Assembly: GCF_000717595.1 (NCBI RefSeq)
Contig: NZ_JNZO01000009.1
Span: 1-64,000 of the forward strand
Direction of reading: 5' to 3'
DNA length: 64,000 nucleotides
Source: Streptomyces flavochromogenes
GTDB taxonomy: Bacteria > Actinomycetota > Actinomycetes > Streptomycetales > Streptomycetaceae
Below are positions 26,431 through 35,578 of the stretch, piece by piece. The notes under the pieces are model-generated. The model worked only from the letters and a program-made list of their open reading frames with translations, was not told the DNA's origin and searched no databases. Position 1 is the first letter of the stretch. Every line of letters starts with the position of its first letter. Position numbers and translations under genes: made by a program.

Positions 26431-26467
26431 GAAGGGGCCCGGGGCGTGGAGACGCCCCGGGCCCTTC
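26431..26467. terminator. Bidirectional terminator between MFS gene and DUF6243 gene
   Basis: A 13-bp perfect stem, GGGCCCGGGGCGT / ACGCCCCGGGCCC (26435-26447 and 26452-26464), has a GGAG loop and is flanked by GAAG and TTC. It serves the two convergent genes. Confidence 0.85.
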
Positions 26468-26482
26468 GTCATGCGGTGGTGA

Positions 26483-26710
26483 CTACTCCTGGCCGGTGCC
26501 GGTGTCGGCCGTGCCGGCGGTGTCCGCCGCGGTCTCGGCGGCGTCGCCTCCCCGGGCGCGTTCGCGCATCTTCTTCAGGAGGTCCTGCTTGCGGTCGTCG
26601 GCGGAGCGCTGGGCGGCCGTGCGGCTCTGGCTGTTGCCGTGCTGGTCGGCGCGGGACAGCTTCTTGCGCTGTCCTCCGACGCCGAGGAGGTTGTTGCGGC
26701 TCTTCGCCAC
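26483..26710 (-). CDS. Small DUF6243-type protein
   Basis: A 75-residue basic, hydrophilic protein (MAKSRNNLLGVGGQRKKLSR) conserved in Streptomyces as a domain of unknown function. It has a polar core rich in Arg, Gln and Asp (AAQRSADDRKQDLLKKMRERA) and an Ala/Thr-rich tail. There is no membrane segment or cysteine. It looks like a nucleic-acid- or ribosome-associated small protein, but no role is known to me. A nine-codon ORF (MSSFFQIYE, 26769-26798, minus strand) lies upstream, possibly in the leader. Confidence 0.8.
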   Translation of the reverse strand: MAKSRNNLLGVGGQRKKLSRADQHGNSQSRTAAQRSADDRKQDLLKKMRERARGGDAAETAADTAGTADTGTGQE

Positions 26711-26862
26711 GGTGTTCTCCCGTCAGTGAGGTGGGCGGTGGTCTGATTCGGGCTGCCGGAGACGGCGCTCACTCGTAGATCTGGAAGAACGAAGACATGC
26801 CGGTGACGCTACCCCCGGCCCCTGGGCGAGGGCATCCGGTTTTCCCCGCACCGCTTGAATGA

Positions 26863-26886
26863 ATGACAGATATTGAAATCTGTCAT
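26863..26886. promoter_or_regulatory. Perfect TetR-type operator upstream of the aldo/keto reductase
   Basis: ATGACAGAT-ATTGAA-ATCTGTCAT is a perfect 9-bp inverted repeat with a 6-base spacer, 61 bases before the reductase start. Related half sites, TGACGG and CTGTCA, occur just before the TetR gene at 28006-28024. The downstream TetR protein probably binds both. Confidence 0.75.
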
Positions 26887-26946
26887 CGGTCATGTCATGG
26901 TTGGCGTGTCCGACCGAACCGCTTCCCCGACTCCGAGGAGACAGCC

Positions 26947-27984
26947 ATGACCACCACCGGGCGCCCCGTCCCCACCCGCCGGCTCGGCACCACCGGGCCC
27001 GAGGTCTCCGCCCTCGGCCTCGGCTGCATGGGCATGTCCGCGCTCTACGGCGAGAGCGACCGCGCCGAGTCGATCGCCACGATCCACGCCGCCCTGGACG
27101 CGGGGGTGACCCTGCTCGACACCGGCGACTTCTACGGGATGGGGCACAACGAGCTGTTGATCGACGAGGCGCTGCGCACGGCCCCGGCGGCCGCCCGCGA
27201 GCAGGCGCTGACCAGCGTGAAGTTCGGTGCCCTGCGCACGGTCGAGGGCGGCTTCACCGGGTACGACGGGCGGCCGGCCGCCGTGAAGAACTTCGCGGCC
27301 TACTCGCTCCAACGCCTCGGCACCGACCACATCGACATCTACCGGATCGCCCGGGTCGACCCGGACGTGCCGATCGAGGAGACCGTCGGCGCCATCGCCG
27401 AGCTGGTAGAGGCGGGGCACGTGCGGCACATCGGGCTCTCCGAGGTCGGCGCGGACACCCTGCGCCGGGCGGCGGCCGTGGCCCCGATCGCGGACCTCCA
27501 GATCGAGTACTCGCTGATCTCGCGGTCGATCGAGGAGAAGATCCTGCCGACCGCCCGGGAGCTGGGCATCGGCGTCACGGCGTACGGGGTGCTGTCGCGC
27601 GGCCTGATCAGCGGCCACTTCACCCGCGACCGGGAGCTCGCGGCGAACGACTTCCGGGGCATGAGCCCGCGCTTCCAGGGCGACAACCTCCAGCGGAACC
27701 TGGACCTCGTGGACCGGCTGCGGGCACTCTCCGAGGCCAAGGGCGTGACCGTCGCGCAGACCGCCGTCGCATGGGTCCTCGCACAGGCCGAGCGGCAGGG
27801 CGTGGACATCGTCCCGCTGGTCGGCGCCCGGCGCCGGGACCGGCTCGCGGAGGCGCTCGGCGCCCTGGACGTCACGCTCGACGCCGCCGACCTCGCGGCG
27901 ATCGAGGAGGCCGTGCCGGCGGGTGCGGCGGCCGGCGACCGCTACCCCGCGGCGCAGATGGCACACCTGGACAGCGAGCACTGA
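26947..27984 (+). CDS. Aldo/keto reductase family protein with altered catalytic histidine
   Basis: A 345-residue TIM-barrel protein starting at ATG 26947 behind GAGGAG. The AKR tetrad is partly kept: D58 and Y63 in LLDTGDFYGMGHNE and K92 in TSVKFGAL. The position normally His in YYQHRVDP is Ala (A135 in IYRIARVDPDVP). The NADPH loop VPLVGARRRDRLAEALGA is present. Members with this substitution may have altered activity or act on other substrates. The gene is followed 43 bases later by a TetR gene and preceded by a perfect palindrome, so the pair is probably a self-regulated detoxification unit. Confidence 0.88.
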   Translation: MTTTGRPVPTRRLGTTGPEVSALGLGCMGMSALYGESDRAESIATIHAALDAGVTLLDTGDFYGMGHNELLIDEALRTAPAAAREQALTSVKFGALRTVEGGFTGYDGRPAAVKNFAAYSLQRLGTDHIDIYRIARVDPDVPIEETVGAIAELVEAGHVRHIGLSEVGADTLRRAAAVAPIADLQIEYSLISRSIEEKILPTARELGIGVTAYGVLSRGLISGHFTRDRELAANDFRGMSPRFQGDNLQRNLDLVDRLRALSEAKGVTVAQTAVAWVLAQAERQGVDIVPLVGARRRDRLAEALGALDVTLDAADLAAIEEAVPAGAAAGDRYPAAQMAHLDSEH

Positions 27985-28027
27985 CCGGCGCTCCGGGAGT
28001 CCGGTGACTGACGGGTACTGTCATTCC

Positions 28028-28618
28028 ATGGCCGCGACCGAGACCCTGACCGCCGAGCGCATCCTCGAAGCCACCGAGGAGGTGCTGCGCCGCTACGGAC
28101 CGGCGAAGGCGACCGTCGTGGACGTGGCCCGGGTCCTCGGCGTCAGCCACGGCAGCGTCTACCGCCACTTCCGTACGAAGGCGGCGCTGCGCGAGGCGGT
28201 GACCGAGCGGTGGCTGGAGCGGACGATCGTCGCGCTGCGGCCGCACGTCGAGGCCGGGGAGCCCGCGGACGAGCGCCTGACCGGCTGGCTCACCGCACTC
28301 TTCACCCTGAAGCGCCGCAAGGCCGGCGGCGATCCGGAGCTGATGGCCACGTTCCAGGTCCTGATCGGCGAGAACAGCGCGGTGGTCGACCGGCACGAGG
28401 AGCACCTCGTGGAGCAGATCGCCCGCATCCTGGAGGACGGTCACGGCGAGGGCCTGTTCGCCGCGCCGGAGCGGGACTTCGGGACCACGGCCCGTGCGGT
28501 CTTCGACGCGACGGACCGCTTCCACAACCCCGCGCACGCCGCCGACTGGTCCGCGCCGGACGTCGAGGACGCGTTCACGGCGATCGTCTCCCTGGTGCAG
28601 CGGGCGCTGCGGGCCTGA
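28028..28618 (+). CDS. TetR family regulator of the aldo/keto reductase
   Basis: A 196-residue protein starting at ATG 28028. The helix-turn-helix is at about residues 25-55 (ATVVDVARVLGVSHGSVYRHF), followed by a tetracycline-repressor-like C-terminal domain (WLERTIVALRPHVEAGEPAD and onward). A -10-like TACTGT stands 7 bases before the ATG, so a leaderless message is possible. The region before the start contains a version of the operator found upstream of the reductase. It most likely represses its own gene and the reductase until an aldehyde- or quinone-like inducer binds. Confidence 0.88.
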   Translation: MAATETLTAERILEATEEVLRRYGPAKATVVDVARVLGVSHGSVYRHFRTKAALREAVTERWLERTIVALRPHVEAGEPADERLTGWLTALFTLKRRKAGGDPELMATFQVLIGENSAVVDRHEEHLVEQIARILEDGHGEGLFAAPERDFGTTARAVFDATDRFHNPAHAADWSAPDVEDAFTAIVSLVQRALRA

Positions 28619-28664
28619 TTCCGCCGGCCCGGGAGTCCGTGGACCCGCGAGTCCGCAGGGCCGA

Positions 28665-28696
28665 GCACCCACGGGGCCGGGCACCCACGGGGCCGG
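28665..28696. repeat. 16-bp tandem repeat
   Basis: GCACCCACGGGGCCGG occurs twice in direct succession (28665-28680 and 28681-28696), in the gap between the TetR gene and the membrane-protein gene. The rest of the gap holds only a possible promoter (TGGACT, 18 bases, TACATG near 28740-28768). Confidence 0.7.
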
Positions 28697-28815
28697 GATC
28701 GCAAGGCGGGGAACCACACCCTTGAAGATCATTTGGCGTGGACTTTCCCCTTCCCTGTCCGGTACATGACTAGCGTTCCCCCGCACCGCGACCACACACG
28801 CTCCCAGGGGGAACC

Positions 28816-29508
28816 ATGTCCGCATCCGCCAAGCCACCGGCCCGCTCAGGCGCCGCCTCCGCGATCGGCTGGGTCCTCACCATCGGCCTCAACGTGGTCG
28901 CACCGATCCTGACGTACAACACCCTGACCGAGGACCGCCACTGGTCCGAGTTCTCCGCCCTGCTGCTGAGCAGCGCCTGGCCCGTCCTCGACACCGCGAT
29001 CACGGTCGCCTGGCGACGCAAGGTGGACGAGTTCGCCATGGTCACCCTGGTGTTCATGGTGATCACGGCCGTGGTGTCGCTCGTCGGCGCGCACACCGCC
29101 CGCGCGCTCCTGGTCAAGGACTCGTCCGTGACGGGCCTGTTCGGGCTGCTGTGCCTCACCACCCTTCTCGCACCCCGCCCGCTGATGTTCTACTTCGGCC
29201 GCAAGTTCGCCACCGACGGCACCCCGGCGAGCACGGCCTGGTGGAACGACAAGTGGCAGTACGAGGGGTTCCGTTCCACCCTGCGCACGATGACGCTGGT
29301 GTGGGGCGTGGCGTACGTCGCCGAGGCGCTGCTCCGTATCGCCCTCGCGTACGCGCTGCCGACGAAGACCATGGTCACGCTGAGCCCGGTCATGATCTAC
29401 GGGGCCCTCGGCGTCCTGGCCGTGTGGACGGCCTGGTTCGGTAGGCGCCGCGCGGCCGAGGGTGAACGACGGCAGGCCGAGGCGGCCGCCGTCGCCCGGG
29501 CGGCCTGA
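28816..29508 (+). CDS. VC0807-like integral membrane protein
   Basis: A 230-residue protein with five or six hydrophobic helices (IGWVLTIGLNVVAPILTY, FAMVTLVFMVITAVVSLVGA, LFGLLCLTTLLAP, VWGVAYVAEALLRIALAYA, MIYGALGVLAVWTAWFG) and a charged Arg/Glu/Ala tail. It resembles the VC0807 family of membrane proteins of unknown function. The polar loop ASTAWWNDKWQYEGFRSTLR is rich in aromatic residues. No partner gene is adjacent. A terminator follows, so it is monocistronic. Confidence 0.75.
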   Translation: MSASAKPPARSGAASAIGWVLTIGLNVVAPILTYNTLTEDRHWSEFSALLLSSAWPVLDTAITVAWRRKVDEFAMVTLVFMVITAVVSLVGAHTARALLVKDSSVTGLFGLLCLTTLLAPRPLMFYFGRKFATDGTPASTAWWNDKWQYEGFRSTLRTMTLVWGVAYVAEALLRIALAYALPTKTMVTLSPVMIYGALGVLAVWTAWFGRRRAAEGERRQAEAAAVARAA

Positions 29509-29521
29509 CCCCGGCCACGGG

Positions 29522-29555
29522 AAAGCCCCCGGTTCCTCTCGGAACCGGGGGCTTT
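29522..29555. terminator. Bidirectional terminator between membrane protein and glyS
   Basis: A 15-bp stem, AAAGCCCCCGGTTCC / GGAACCGGGGGCTTT, with loop TCTC is flanked by A and T runs on both sides, fitting the convergent gene pair. Confidence 0.92.
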
Positions 29556-29602
29556 TCCCGTACACGATCAGCGGCCCACGACGAGCGACCGGCGACCTGA
29601 GA

Positions 29603-30985
<1,383 letters not shown>

Positions 30986-31115
30986 GGTGCTCTCTTCATT
31001 ACGACGACGAAGTGCGAATGCCTCAGGTTACCGGCGCCCGCACCCCCCGTATCAAATCGGTTCGGCGAGGGGACCGTGCGAGGGGCCGCGTGGGCGGAGC
31101 CACACGTACGACAAT

Positions 31116-31152
31116 TGACAATCGTTTCCAGTTTTGTTGAAAATGAGTGTCA
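31116..31152 (+). promoter_or_regulatory. Two Zur-box-like sites before znuA
   Basis: TGACAATCGTTTCCA (31116-31130) and TGAAAATGAGTGTCA (31138-31152) are 7-1-7 imperfect palindromes close to the actinobacterial Zur consensus TGAAAATGATTTTCA. The second touches the znuA start codon. Zinc-loaded Zur, encoded by the last gene of the same operon, should repress here. Confidence 0.7.
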
Positions 31153-32144
31153 TGAACGTACGTCGCCGCCTCATATCCAGCACCGCCGCCGCCGCGGCCG
31201 TCACGCTCGGCATCGTCACCCTCTCCGCCTGCGGCGGGACCTCCGACGCGGCCGACAAGGGCAGCGACGGCAAGCTGGACGTGGTGGCGTCGTTCTACCC
31301 CATGCAGTACCTGGCCGAGCAGATAGGCGGCGGCCACGTCGCCGTCAACACGCTCACCAAGCCCGGCGTCGAACCCCACGACCTGGAGCTCAAGCCGAGG
31401 CAGATCGGCGAGCTCGGCGAGGCCGACGTCGTCCTCTACCTCAAGGGCATCCAGCCCGCCGTCGACGACGCGATCGCCCAGGCCGGCGTCAAGAACACCG
31501 TCGACGCCGCCACCCTCACGAAGCTCGAGGCCCACGGCACCGCGGTCGGCCACGAGGGCCACGACCACGCCGAGGGCGAGCACGCGGAGGAGGAAGCCGG
31601 TCACGACCACGGCTCCGAGGCCGGCGCCGACCCGCACATCTGGCTCGACCCCGTGAAGTACGCCGAGGTCGCCAAGGGCGTCGGCACCGCCCTGGAGAAG
31701 GCCGACCCGGCGAACGCCGCCGACTACAAGAAGAACACCGACGCGCTCGTCAAGAAGCTCGGCGACCTGAACACCGACTTCGCGAACGGTCTGAAGAACT
31801 CCACGACGAAGACCTTCATCACCACCCACGCCGCCTTCGGCTACCTCGCCGAGCGCTACGGGCTCGACCAGGAGGGCATCTCCGGCATCGACCCCGAGTC
31901 CGAGCCGAGCCCCGCCCGGATCAAGGAACTCCAGGACGTCGCGAGGAAGGACAAGGTCACCACCGTCTTCTTCGAGACCCTCGCGAGCGACAAGACCGCG
32001 AAGACCCTCGCCGGCGACACCGGTCTGAAGACCGACGTGCTCGACCCGCTGGAGGGAATCACGGACACGTCCAAGGGCGATGACTACATCGAGGTCATGC
32101 GCTCCAACCTCGCCGCGCTGCAGAAGGCCCTCGGCGCGAAGTGA
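31152..32144 (+). CDS. znuA: Zinc ABC transporter substrate-binding lipoprotein
   Basis: A 330-residue protein started at ATG 31152 (MNVRRRLISSTAAAA); in-frame TTG and ATG codons just upstream are less likely because they lie in the operator. It has a lipoprotein signal peptide with lipobox LSAC (cysteine near residue 28). The fold is a cluster A-I metal-binding protein, with histidines in VEPHDLEL and the His/Glu-rich loop GHEGHDHAEGEHAEEEAGHD. The segments ADPHIWLDPV and FITTHAAFGYLAERYGL follow. It captures zinc outside the membrane and passes it to ZnuB. It is the first gene of znuA-znuC-znuB-zur. Confidence 0.94.
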   Translation: MNVRRRLISSTAAAAAVTLGIVTLSACGGTSDAADKGSDGKLDVVASFYPMQYLAEQIGGGHVAVNTLTKPGVEPHDLELKPRQIGELGEADVVLYLKGIQPAVDDAIAQAGVKNTVDAATLTKLEAHGTAVGHEGHDHAEGEHAEEEAGHDHGSEAGADPHIWLDPVKYAEVAKGVGTALEKADPANAADYKKNTDALVKKLGDLNTDFANGLKNSTTKTFITTHAAFGYLAERYGLDQEGISGIDPESEPSPARIKELQDVARKDKVTTVFFETLASDKTAKTLAGDTGLKTDVLDPLEGITDTSKGDDYIEVMRSNLAALQKALGAK

Positions 32145-32170
32145 TCACCGCACAGCAGGAGGTACGAGCC

Positions 32171-32950
32171 ATGGCAGCCCCGACACCGGAACGGGAACCC
32201 GTCATCTCCGTCCGCGGAGCCACCGCGGCTCTCGGCGCCCGGCCCGTCCTCCGCGGTGTCGACCTCACCGTCCGCCGCGGTGAGGTCGTCGCGCTGCTCG
32301 GCGCCAACGGCTCCGGCAAGTCCACCGCGGTCCGCTCCGTCATCGGCCAGGTGCCGCTGACCGGCGGCACGATCGAGCTGTTCGGCACGGACCGGAAGCG
32401 TTTCCGCGACTGGGCGCGCGTCGGCTACGTACCGCAGCGGACCACCGCCGCGAGCGGCGTCCCCGCCACCATCCGCGAGGTCGTGTCCTCCGGCCGGCTC
32501 TCCCGCCGCAGGTTCGGCTGGCTGACCAAGGCCGACAAGGCCGCCGTCGAGCGGGCCATCGACCTCGTCGGGCTCGCCGACCGCGCCAAGGACTCCGTCT
32601 CCGCCCTCTCCGGCGGCCAGCACCAGCGGGTCCTGATCGCCCGCGCCCTCGCCTCCGAGCCCGAGCTCCTGATCATGGACGAGCCGATGGCGGGCGTCGA
32701 CCTCGCCAGCCAGGAGATCCTCGCCTCGACCCTGCGCGAGCAGGTCGCCGGCGGCACCTCCGTCCTCCTCGTCCTGCACGAGCTGGGCCCCCTGGAACCG
32801 CTGATCGACCGTGCGGTCGTGCTCCGCGACGGGTGTGTCGTCCACGACGGCCCGCCGCCGGAGGCCCTCGGCCAGCACGCGCTGCCGGGCCACGACCACG
32901 TCCATCCGCACGCGGCCGGGGAGCCGCTCCGTACGGGTCTGCTGACCTGA
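32171..32950 (+). CDS. znuC: Zinc ABC transporter ATPase
   Basis: A 259-residue ABC ATPase; ATG 32171 follows AGGAGG by 8 bases. Walker A is GANGSGKST, the Q-loop lies near GYVPQRTTA, the signature is LSGGQHQR, Walker B is LLIMDEP and the switch histidine is in LLVLHELGPL. The C-terminus carries histidines (GQHALPGHDHVHPH) that may sense or shuttle metal. It drives zinc uptake with ZnuA and ZnuB. The znuA stop is 26 bases upstream and znuB starts 16 bases downstream. Confidence 0.94.
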   Translation: MAAPTPEREPVISVRGATAALGARPVLRGVDLTVRRGEVVALLGANGSGKSTAVRSVIGQVPLTGGTIELFGTDRKRFRDWARVGYVPQRTTAASGVPATIREVVSSGRLSRRRFGWLTKADKAAVERAIDLVGLADRAKDSVSALSGGQHQRVLIARALASEPELLIMDEPMAGVDLASQEILASTLREQVAGGTSVLLVLHELGPLEPLIDRAVVLRDGCVVHDGPPPEALGQHALPGHDHVHPHAAGEPLRTGLLT

Positions 32951-32966
32951 GGAAGCTGACCTGATC

Positions 32967-33860
32967 ATGGAAATGCTCGATCTCGCCTTCATGCAGCGCG
33001 CGCTCCTCGCGGCCGTGCTCGTCGGCATCACCGCGCCCGCCGTGGGCATCTACCTGGTCCAGCGCCGTCAGGCGCTGATGGGCGACGGCATCGGCCATGT
33101 CGCCATGACCGGCGTCGGCCTCGGCTTCCTCCTGAACTCCAGCCCGGTCTGGATGGCGACCCTGGTCGCCGTCGTCGGCTCGGTCGGCATGGAGCTGATC
33201 CGCGCGTACGGCAAGACCCGCGGCGACCTCGCGCTCGCGCTGCTCTTCTACGGCGGCATGGCCGGCGGTGTCCTGCTGATCAACCTCTCGCCGACCGGCT
33301 CCAACGCCAACCTCAGCTCCTACCTCTTCGGCTCGCTCTCCACCGTCTCCGAGGCGGACATCACCGCGATCGGCATCCTGGCCGCCTTCGTCGTCCTCGT
33401 CACGGTCGGTCTGCGCCGGCAGCTCTTCGCGGTCAGCCAGGACGAGGAGTTCGCCCGGGTCACCGGTCTCCCGGTGCGCGCCCTGAACCTGCTGATCGCC
33501 GTCACCGCCGCGGTGACCGTCACGGTCGCCATGCGGGTCGTGGGCCTGCTGCTGGTCAGCGCGCTCATGGTGGTGCCGGTCGCGGCGGCCCAGCAGCTGT
33601 CGAAGTCCTTCCGCGCGACCTTCGTCCTCGCGGTGGTGACGGGCATCACGGTCACCCTGGCGGGCACGGTCACCTCGTACTACCAGGACGTGCCGCCCGG
33701 CGCGACGATCGTCCTCTACGCGATCGGCGTCTTCGTCCTGCTCACCCTGCTCGCCACGCCGCTCGCCAAACGGCGGGCGCGGGCGGCCGAGGCGGGCGCG
33801 GAGAGCTGTGACGCACCGGTTCCGGCGACCCGTCGCCCCTCGGACGACGTGAAGGTGTGA
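32967..33860 (+). CDS. znuB: Zinc ABC transporter permease
   Basis: A 297-residue permease of the ABC-3 (ZnuB/TroC) family with about eight membrane helices. The characteristic start is MEMLDLAFMQRALLAAVLVG, followed by GIYLVQRRQALMGDGIGHVAM, ANLSSYLFGSLSTVSEADI and RVVGLLLVSALMVVPVAAAQ. The zinc path is formed together with ZnuA. The hydrophilic C-terminal tail (about 25 residues, RRARAAEAGAESCDAP) lies in the cytosol. The zur gene starts 71 bases after the stop. Confidence 0.94.
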   Translation: MEMLDLAFMQRALLAAVLVGITAPAVGIYLVQRRQALMGDGIGHVAMTGVGLGFLLNSSPVWMATLVAVVGSVGMELIRAYGKTRGDLALALLFYGGMAGGVLLINLSPTGSNANLSSYLFGSLSTVSEADITAIGILAAFVVLVTVGLRRQLFAVSQDEEFARVTGLPVRALNLLIAVTAAVTVTVAMRVVGLLLVSALMVVPVAAAQQLSKSFRATFVLAVVTGITVTLAGTVTSYYQDVPPGATIVLYAIGVFVLLTLLATPLAKRRARAAEAGAESCDAPVPATRRPSDDVKV

Positions 33861-33931
33861 TCCGGCCCGGACTCAGGGCCGTGGGGGGCTGGCAGAATGG
33901 CGGGGGCAGACAAGCATTCAAGGAGGCCCCC

Positions 33932-34342
33932 GTGGTGACGGCAGGACCCCCCGTACGAGGCCGCTCGACCAAGCAGCGTGCCGCCGTCTCCGCGGCGCTG
34001 AACGAGGTGGACGAGTTCCGCAGCGCCCAGGAGCTGCACGACATGCTCAAGCACCGCGGCGACTCGGTCGGCCTCACCACCGTCTACCGCACGCTCCAGT
34101 CCCTGGCGGACGCGGGCGAGGTCGACGCGCTGCGCACCAGCGAGGGCGAGACGGTGTACCGCCGCTGTTCGACCGGCGACCACCACCACCATCTGGTGTG
34201 CCGCGTCTGCGGCAAGGCCGTGGAGGTGGAGGGCCCGATGGTGGAGCAGTGGGCCGAGACGATCGCCTCGGAGCACGGCTTCGTGAACGTGGCGCACACG
34301 GTGGAGATCTTCGGCACCTGCGCGGACTGCGCCGGGAAGTGA
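33932..34342 (+). CDS. zur: Zinc uptake regulator, Fur family
   Basis: A 136-residue repressor started at GTG 33932 (or GTG 33935), 5 to 8 bases after AGGAGG. The winged helix contains KQRAAVSAALNEVDEFRSAQ and VGLTTVYRTLQSLADAGEV. Metal sites are the DHHHHLVCRVCGKAVEVEGP segment and the C-terminal FGTCADCAGK, giving the structural CxxC...CxxC zinc and the regulatory His/Cys cluster. With zinc bound it represses zinc uptake and other zinc-sparing genes. Being last in the operon, it is autoregulated through the boxes before znuA. Confidence 0.95.
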   Translation: MVTAGPPVRGRSTKQRAAVSAALNEVDEFRSAQELHDMLKHRGDSVGLTTVYRTLQSLADAGEVDALRTSEGETVYRRCSTGDHHHHLVCRVCGKAVEVEGPMVEQWAETIASEHGFVNVAHTVEIFGTCADCAGK

Positions 34343-34377
34343 TCTTCGCGCGGTGACCTGACACAGTCGTGACCCGA

Positions 34378-34421
34378 CATGCGAGAAGGCCCGCACCGAG
34401 AGGTGCGGGCCTTCTCGCATG
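34378..34421. terminator. Bidirectional terminator after zur
   Basis: A 20-bp perfect stem (CATGCGAGAAGGCCCGCACC at 34378-34397, complement at 34402-34421) with loop GAGA lies between the convergent zur and YcxB-like genes. Confidence 0.92.
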
Positions 34422-34424
34422 CGG

Positions 34425-34970
34425 TCACAGCCGGACGGAGTTCCGGTCCAGGACCGCTCGCAGCCGGTCGATGCCGGCCGGGTCGGCGAGCCCGCTCTTG
34501 GGCAGGTACGCGAAGCCGGTGCCGGCCCTCCGGGCAGTGAGGAGGACGAAGAGCCGGGGCGTCTCGACGTACCGGGGAAGCATGGCCCAGCGGACCACGA
34601 TGTCGGTGTCCCGGGTGATCCACCGCCCGCCGTCCTCGTCGACGACGGCCCGCGCCTCGCCCTGGGACCGGGCCATCAGGAAGACGCTGCGGGCCGTCCC
34701 CCACGGCACCAGCTCCGCGGCGGCCAGGGCCACGAGGCCGAGCAGGACCATCTCGACGGCCTTCCCCGGTTCGGGCTCCCGGGGGAGGAACAGCGCGAGG
34801 GCCGCGGCAGCGAAGGCCAGCGTGCAGGCGCCCCGGGCGGCCCAGCGCAGCGCGGGCCACCAGCCGGTGGCCCGCAGCCGGACCCGTACGGCCTCGCTCA
34901 CCTCCGCGAACACCGGCGGGTAGCCGAGTTCGAGCCCGTCCCGAGTGGTGTGTTCCGTCGCTTCGTTCAC
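34425..34970 (-). CDS. YcxB-like two-helix membrane protein
   Basis: A 181-residue protein. An N-terminal cytoplasmic part (1-38) precedes two close helices (WAARGACTLAFAAAALALFL and AVEMVLLGLVALAAAELV). A C-terminal beta-rich domain follows (EDGGRWITRDTDIVVRW, then PRLFVLLTARRAGTGFAYLP). The layout is that of YcxB-like proteins of unknown role. It converges on zur. Its upstream region is shared with the small divergent gene at 35069. Confidence 0.65.
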   Translation of the reverse strand: MNEATEHTTRDGLELGYPPVFAEVSEAVRVRLRATGWWPALRWAARGACTLAFAAAALALFLPREPEPGKAVEMVLLGLVALAAAELVPWGTARSVFLMARSQGEARAVVDEDGGRWITRDTDIVVRWAMLPRYVETPRLFVLLTARRAGTGFAYLPKSGLADPAGIDRLRAVLDRNSVRL

Positions 34971-35068
34971 GGCGGCGATCGTAGCGGTGCGAGCAGGCGG
35001 GACCCATTCCGGTTTTCGATCTTCCCGCCTACCCTGGCCCCCGTCGCCGGCCGCCGGAGGGGGAACGC

Positions 35069-35287
35069 ATGGAGAGCACGCCGAAGGGCCCGCCTCCGGC
35101 GGCCGACTCCTCGCTGCTCTCGCTCCTCGGGCTCGACGCCGGGCAGGACGCCGGGCAGGACGCCGTCTACCGGCTGCTCGTCGACCGCCCCGACAGCGTC
35201 CCGGACACGGTCACGCCGCCCGGCGCGGACCCCCGGGCGGTCGTCCGTGTACTCCAGGGCCTGGTCGACCGGGGGAGGGCCTCGTGA
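35069..35287 (+). CDS. Small protein resembling the TrmB-like HTH N-terminus of LuxR regulators
   Basis: A 72-residue protein with a strong ribosome-binding site (GGAGGGGGAACGC before the ATG). The segment LSLLGLDAGQDAGQDAVYRLLVDRPDS, then GADPRAVVRVLQGLVDRGRAS, resembles the winged-helix domain that opens many TrmB/LuxR-type regulators. Nothing follows the HTH: no effector or LuxR domain is present. A 12-base duplication (GCCGGGCAGGAC twice) lengthens the first helix. The stop overlaps the GTG of the next gene. It may be a miniature regulator or a gene fragment kept for coupling; no function can be assigned. Confidence 0.65.
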   Translation: MESTPKGPPPAADSSLLSLLGLDAGQDAGQDAVYRLLVDRPDSVPDTVTPPGADPRAVVRVLQGLVDRGRAS

Positions 35288-35520
35288 GGACGCAAAGAAC
35301 CCGACGGATACGCCGGATGCTCGCGACCGGTGTGGTCGCGGCAGCGACCGGTTCGGCGCTGCCGACCGCTCCGGCACAGGCCGAGGAGGTGAACGAGCCC
35401 ACCCCGCCGGCCCCACGGGAGGCGATGGTCGCCCCCGCAAGACGCGCGGCCTGGCTGGACACGACGGCCGCCTCGACGGACGTGGTGACCCGGGCGGCCT
35501 TCGCCGGCACCTGCTCCTGA
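35284..35520 (+). CDS. Exported small peptide precursor (78 aa), unknown function
   Basis: Starts at GTG 35284, overlapping the previous stop (GTGA). The basic N-terminus MRTQRTRRIRRMLATGVVAA begins a signal peptide with probable cleavage after APAQA (about residue 33). The mature part is about 45 residues, with a Pro/Glu-rich start (EEVNEPTPPAPREAM) and an Ala/Thr-rich end (WLDTTAASTDVVTRAAFA) that closes GTCS with one cysteine. No known domain is recognised. It could be a signalling or antimicrobial peptide, or a tiny structural protein. Translational coupling to the HTH-like gene suggests joint function. Confidence 0.6.
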   Translation: MRTQRTRRIRRMLATGVVAAATGSALPTAPAQAEEVNEPTPPAPREAMVAPARRAAWLDTTAASTDVVTRAAFAGTCS

Positions 35521-35521
35521 T

Positions 35522-35571
35522 CGCACGACGAGGCGCCCACCGTCCGAGGACGGTGGGCGCCTCGTCGTGCG
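35522..35571. terminator. 24-bp perfect hairpin terminator
   Basis: Arms at 35522-35545 and 35548-35571 pair perfectly over 24 bp, leaving a two-base gap at the apex (CCGTCC-GA-GGACGG at the tip). It begins one base after the peptide gene and ends 7 bases before the convergent uppS stop. It must serve both transcripts. Confidence 0.88.
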
Positions 35572-35578
35572 CTTCGGC

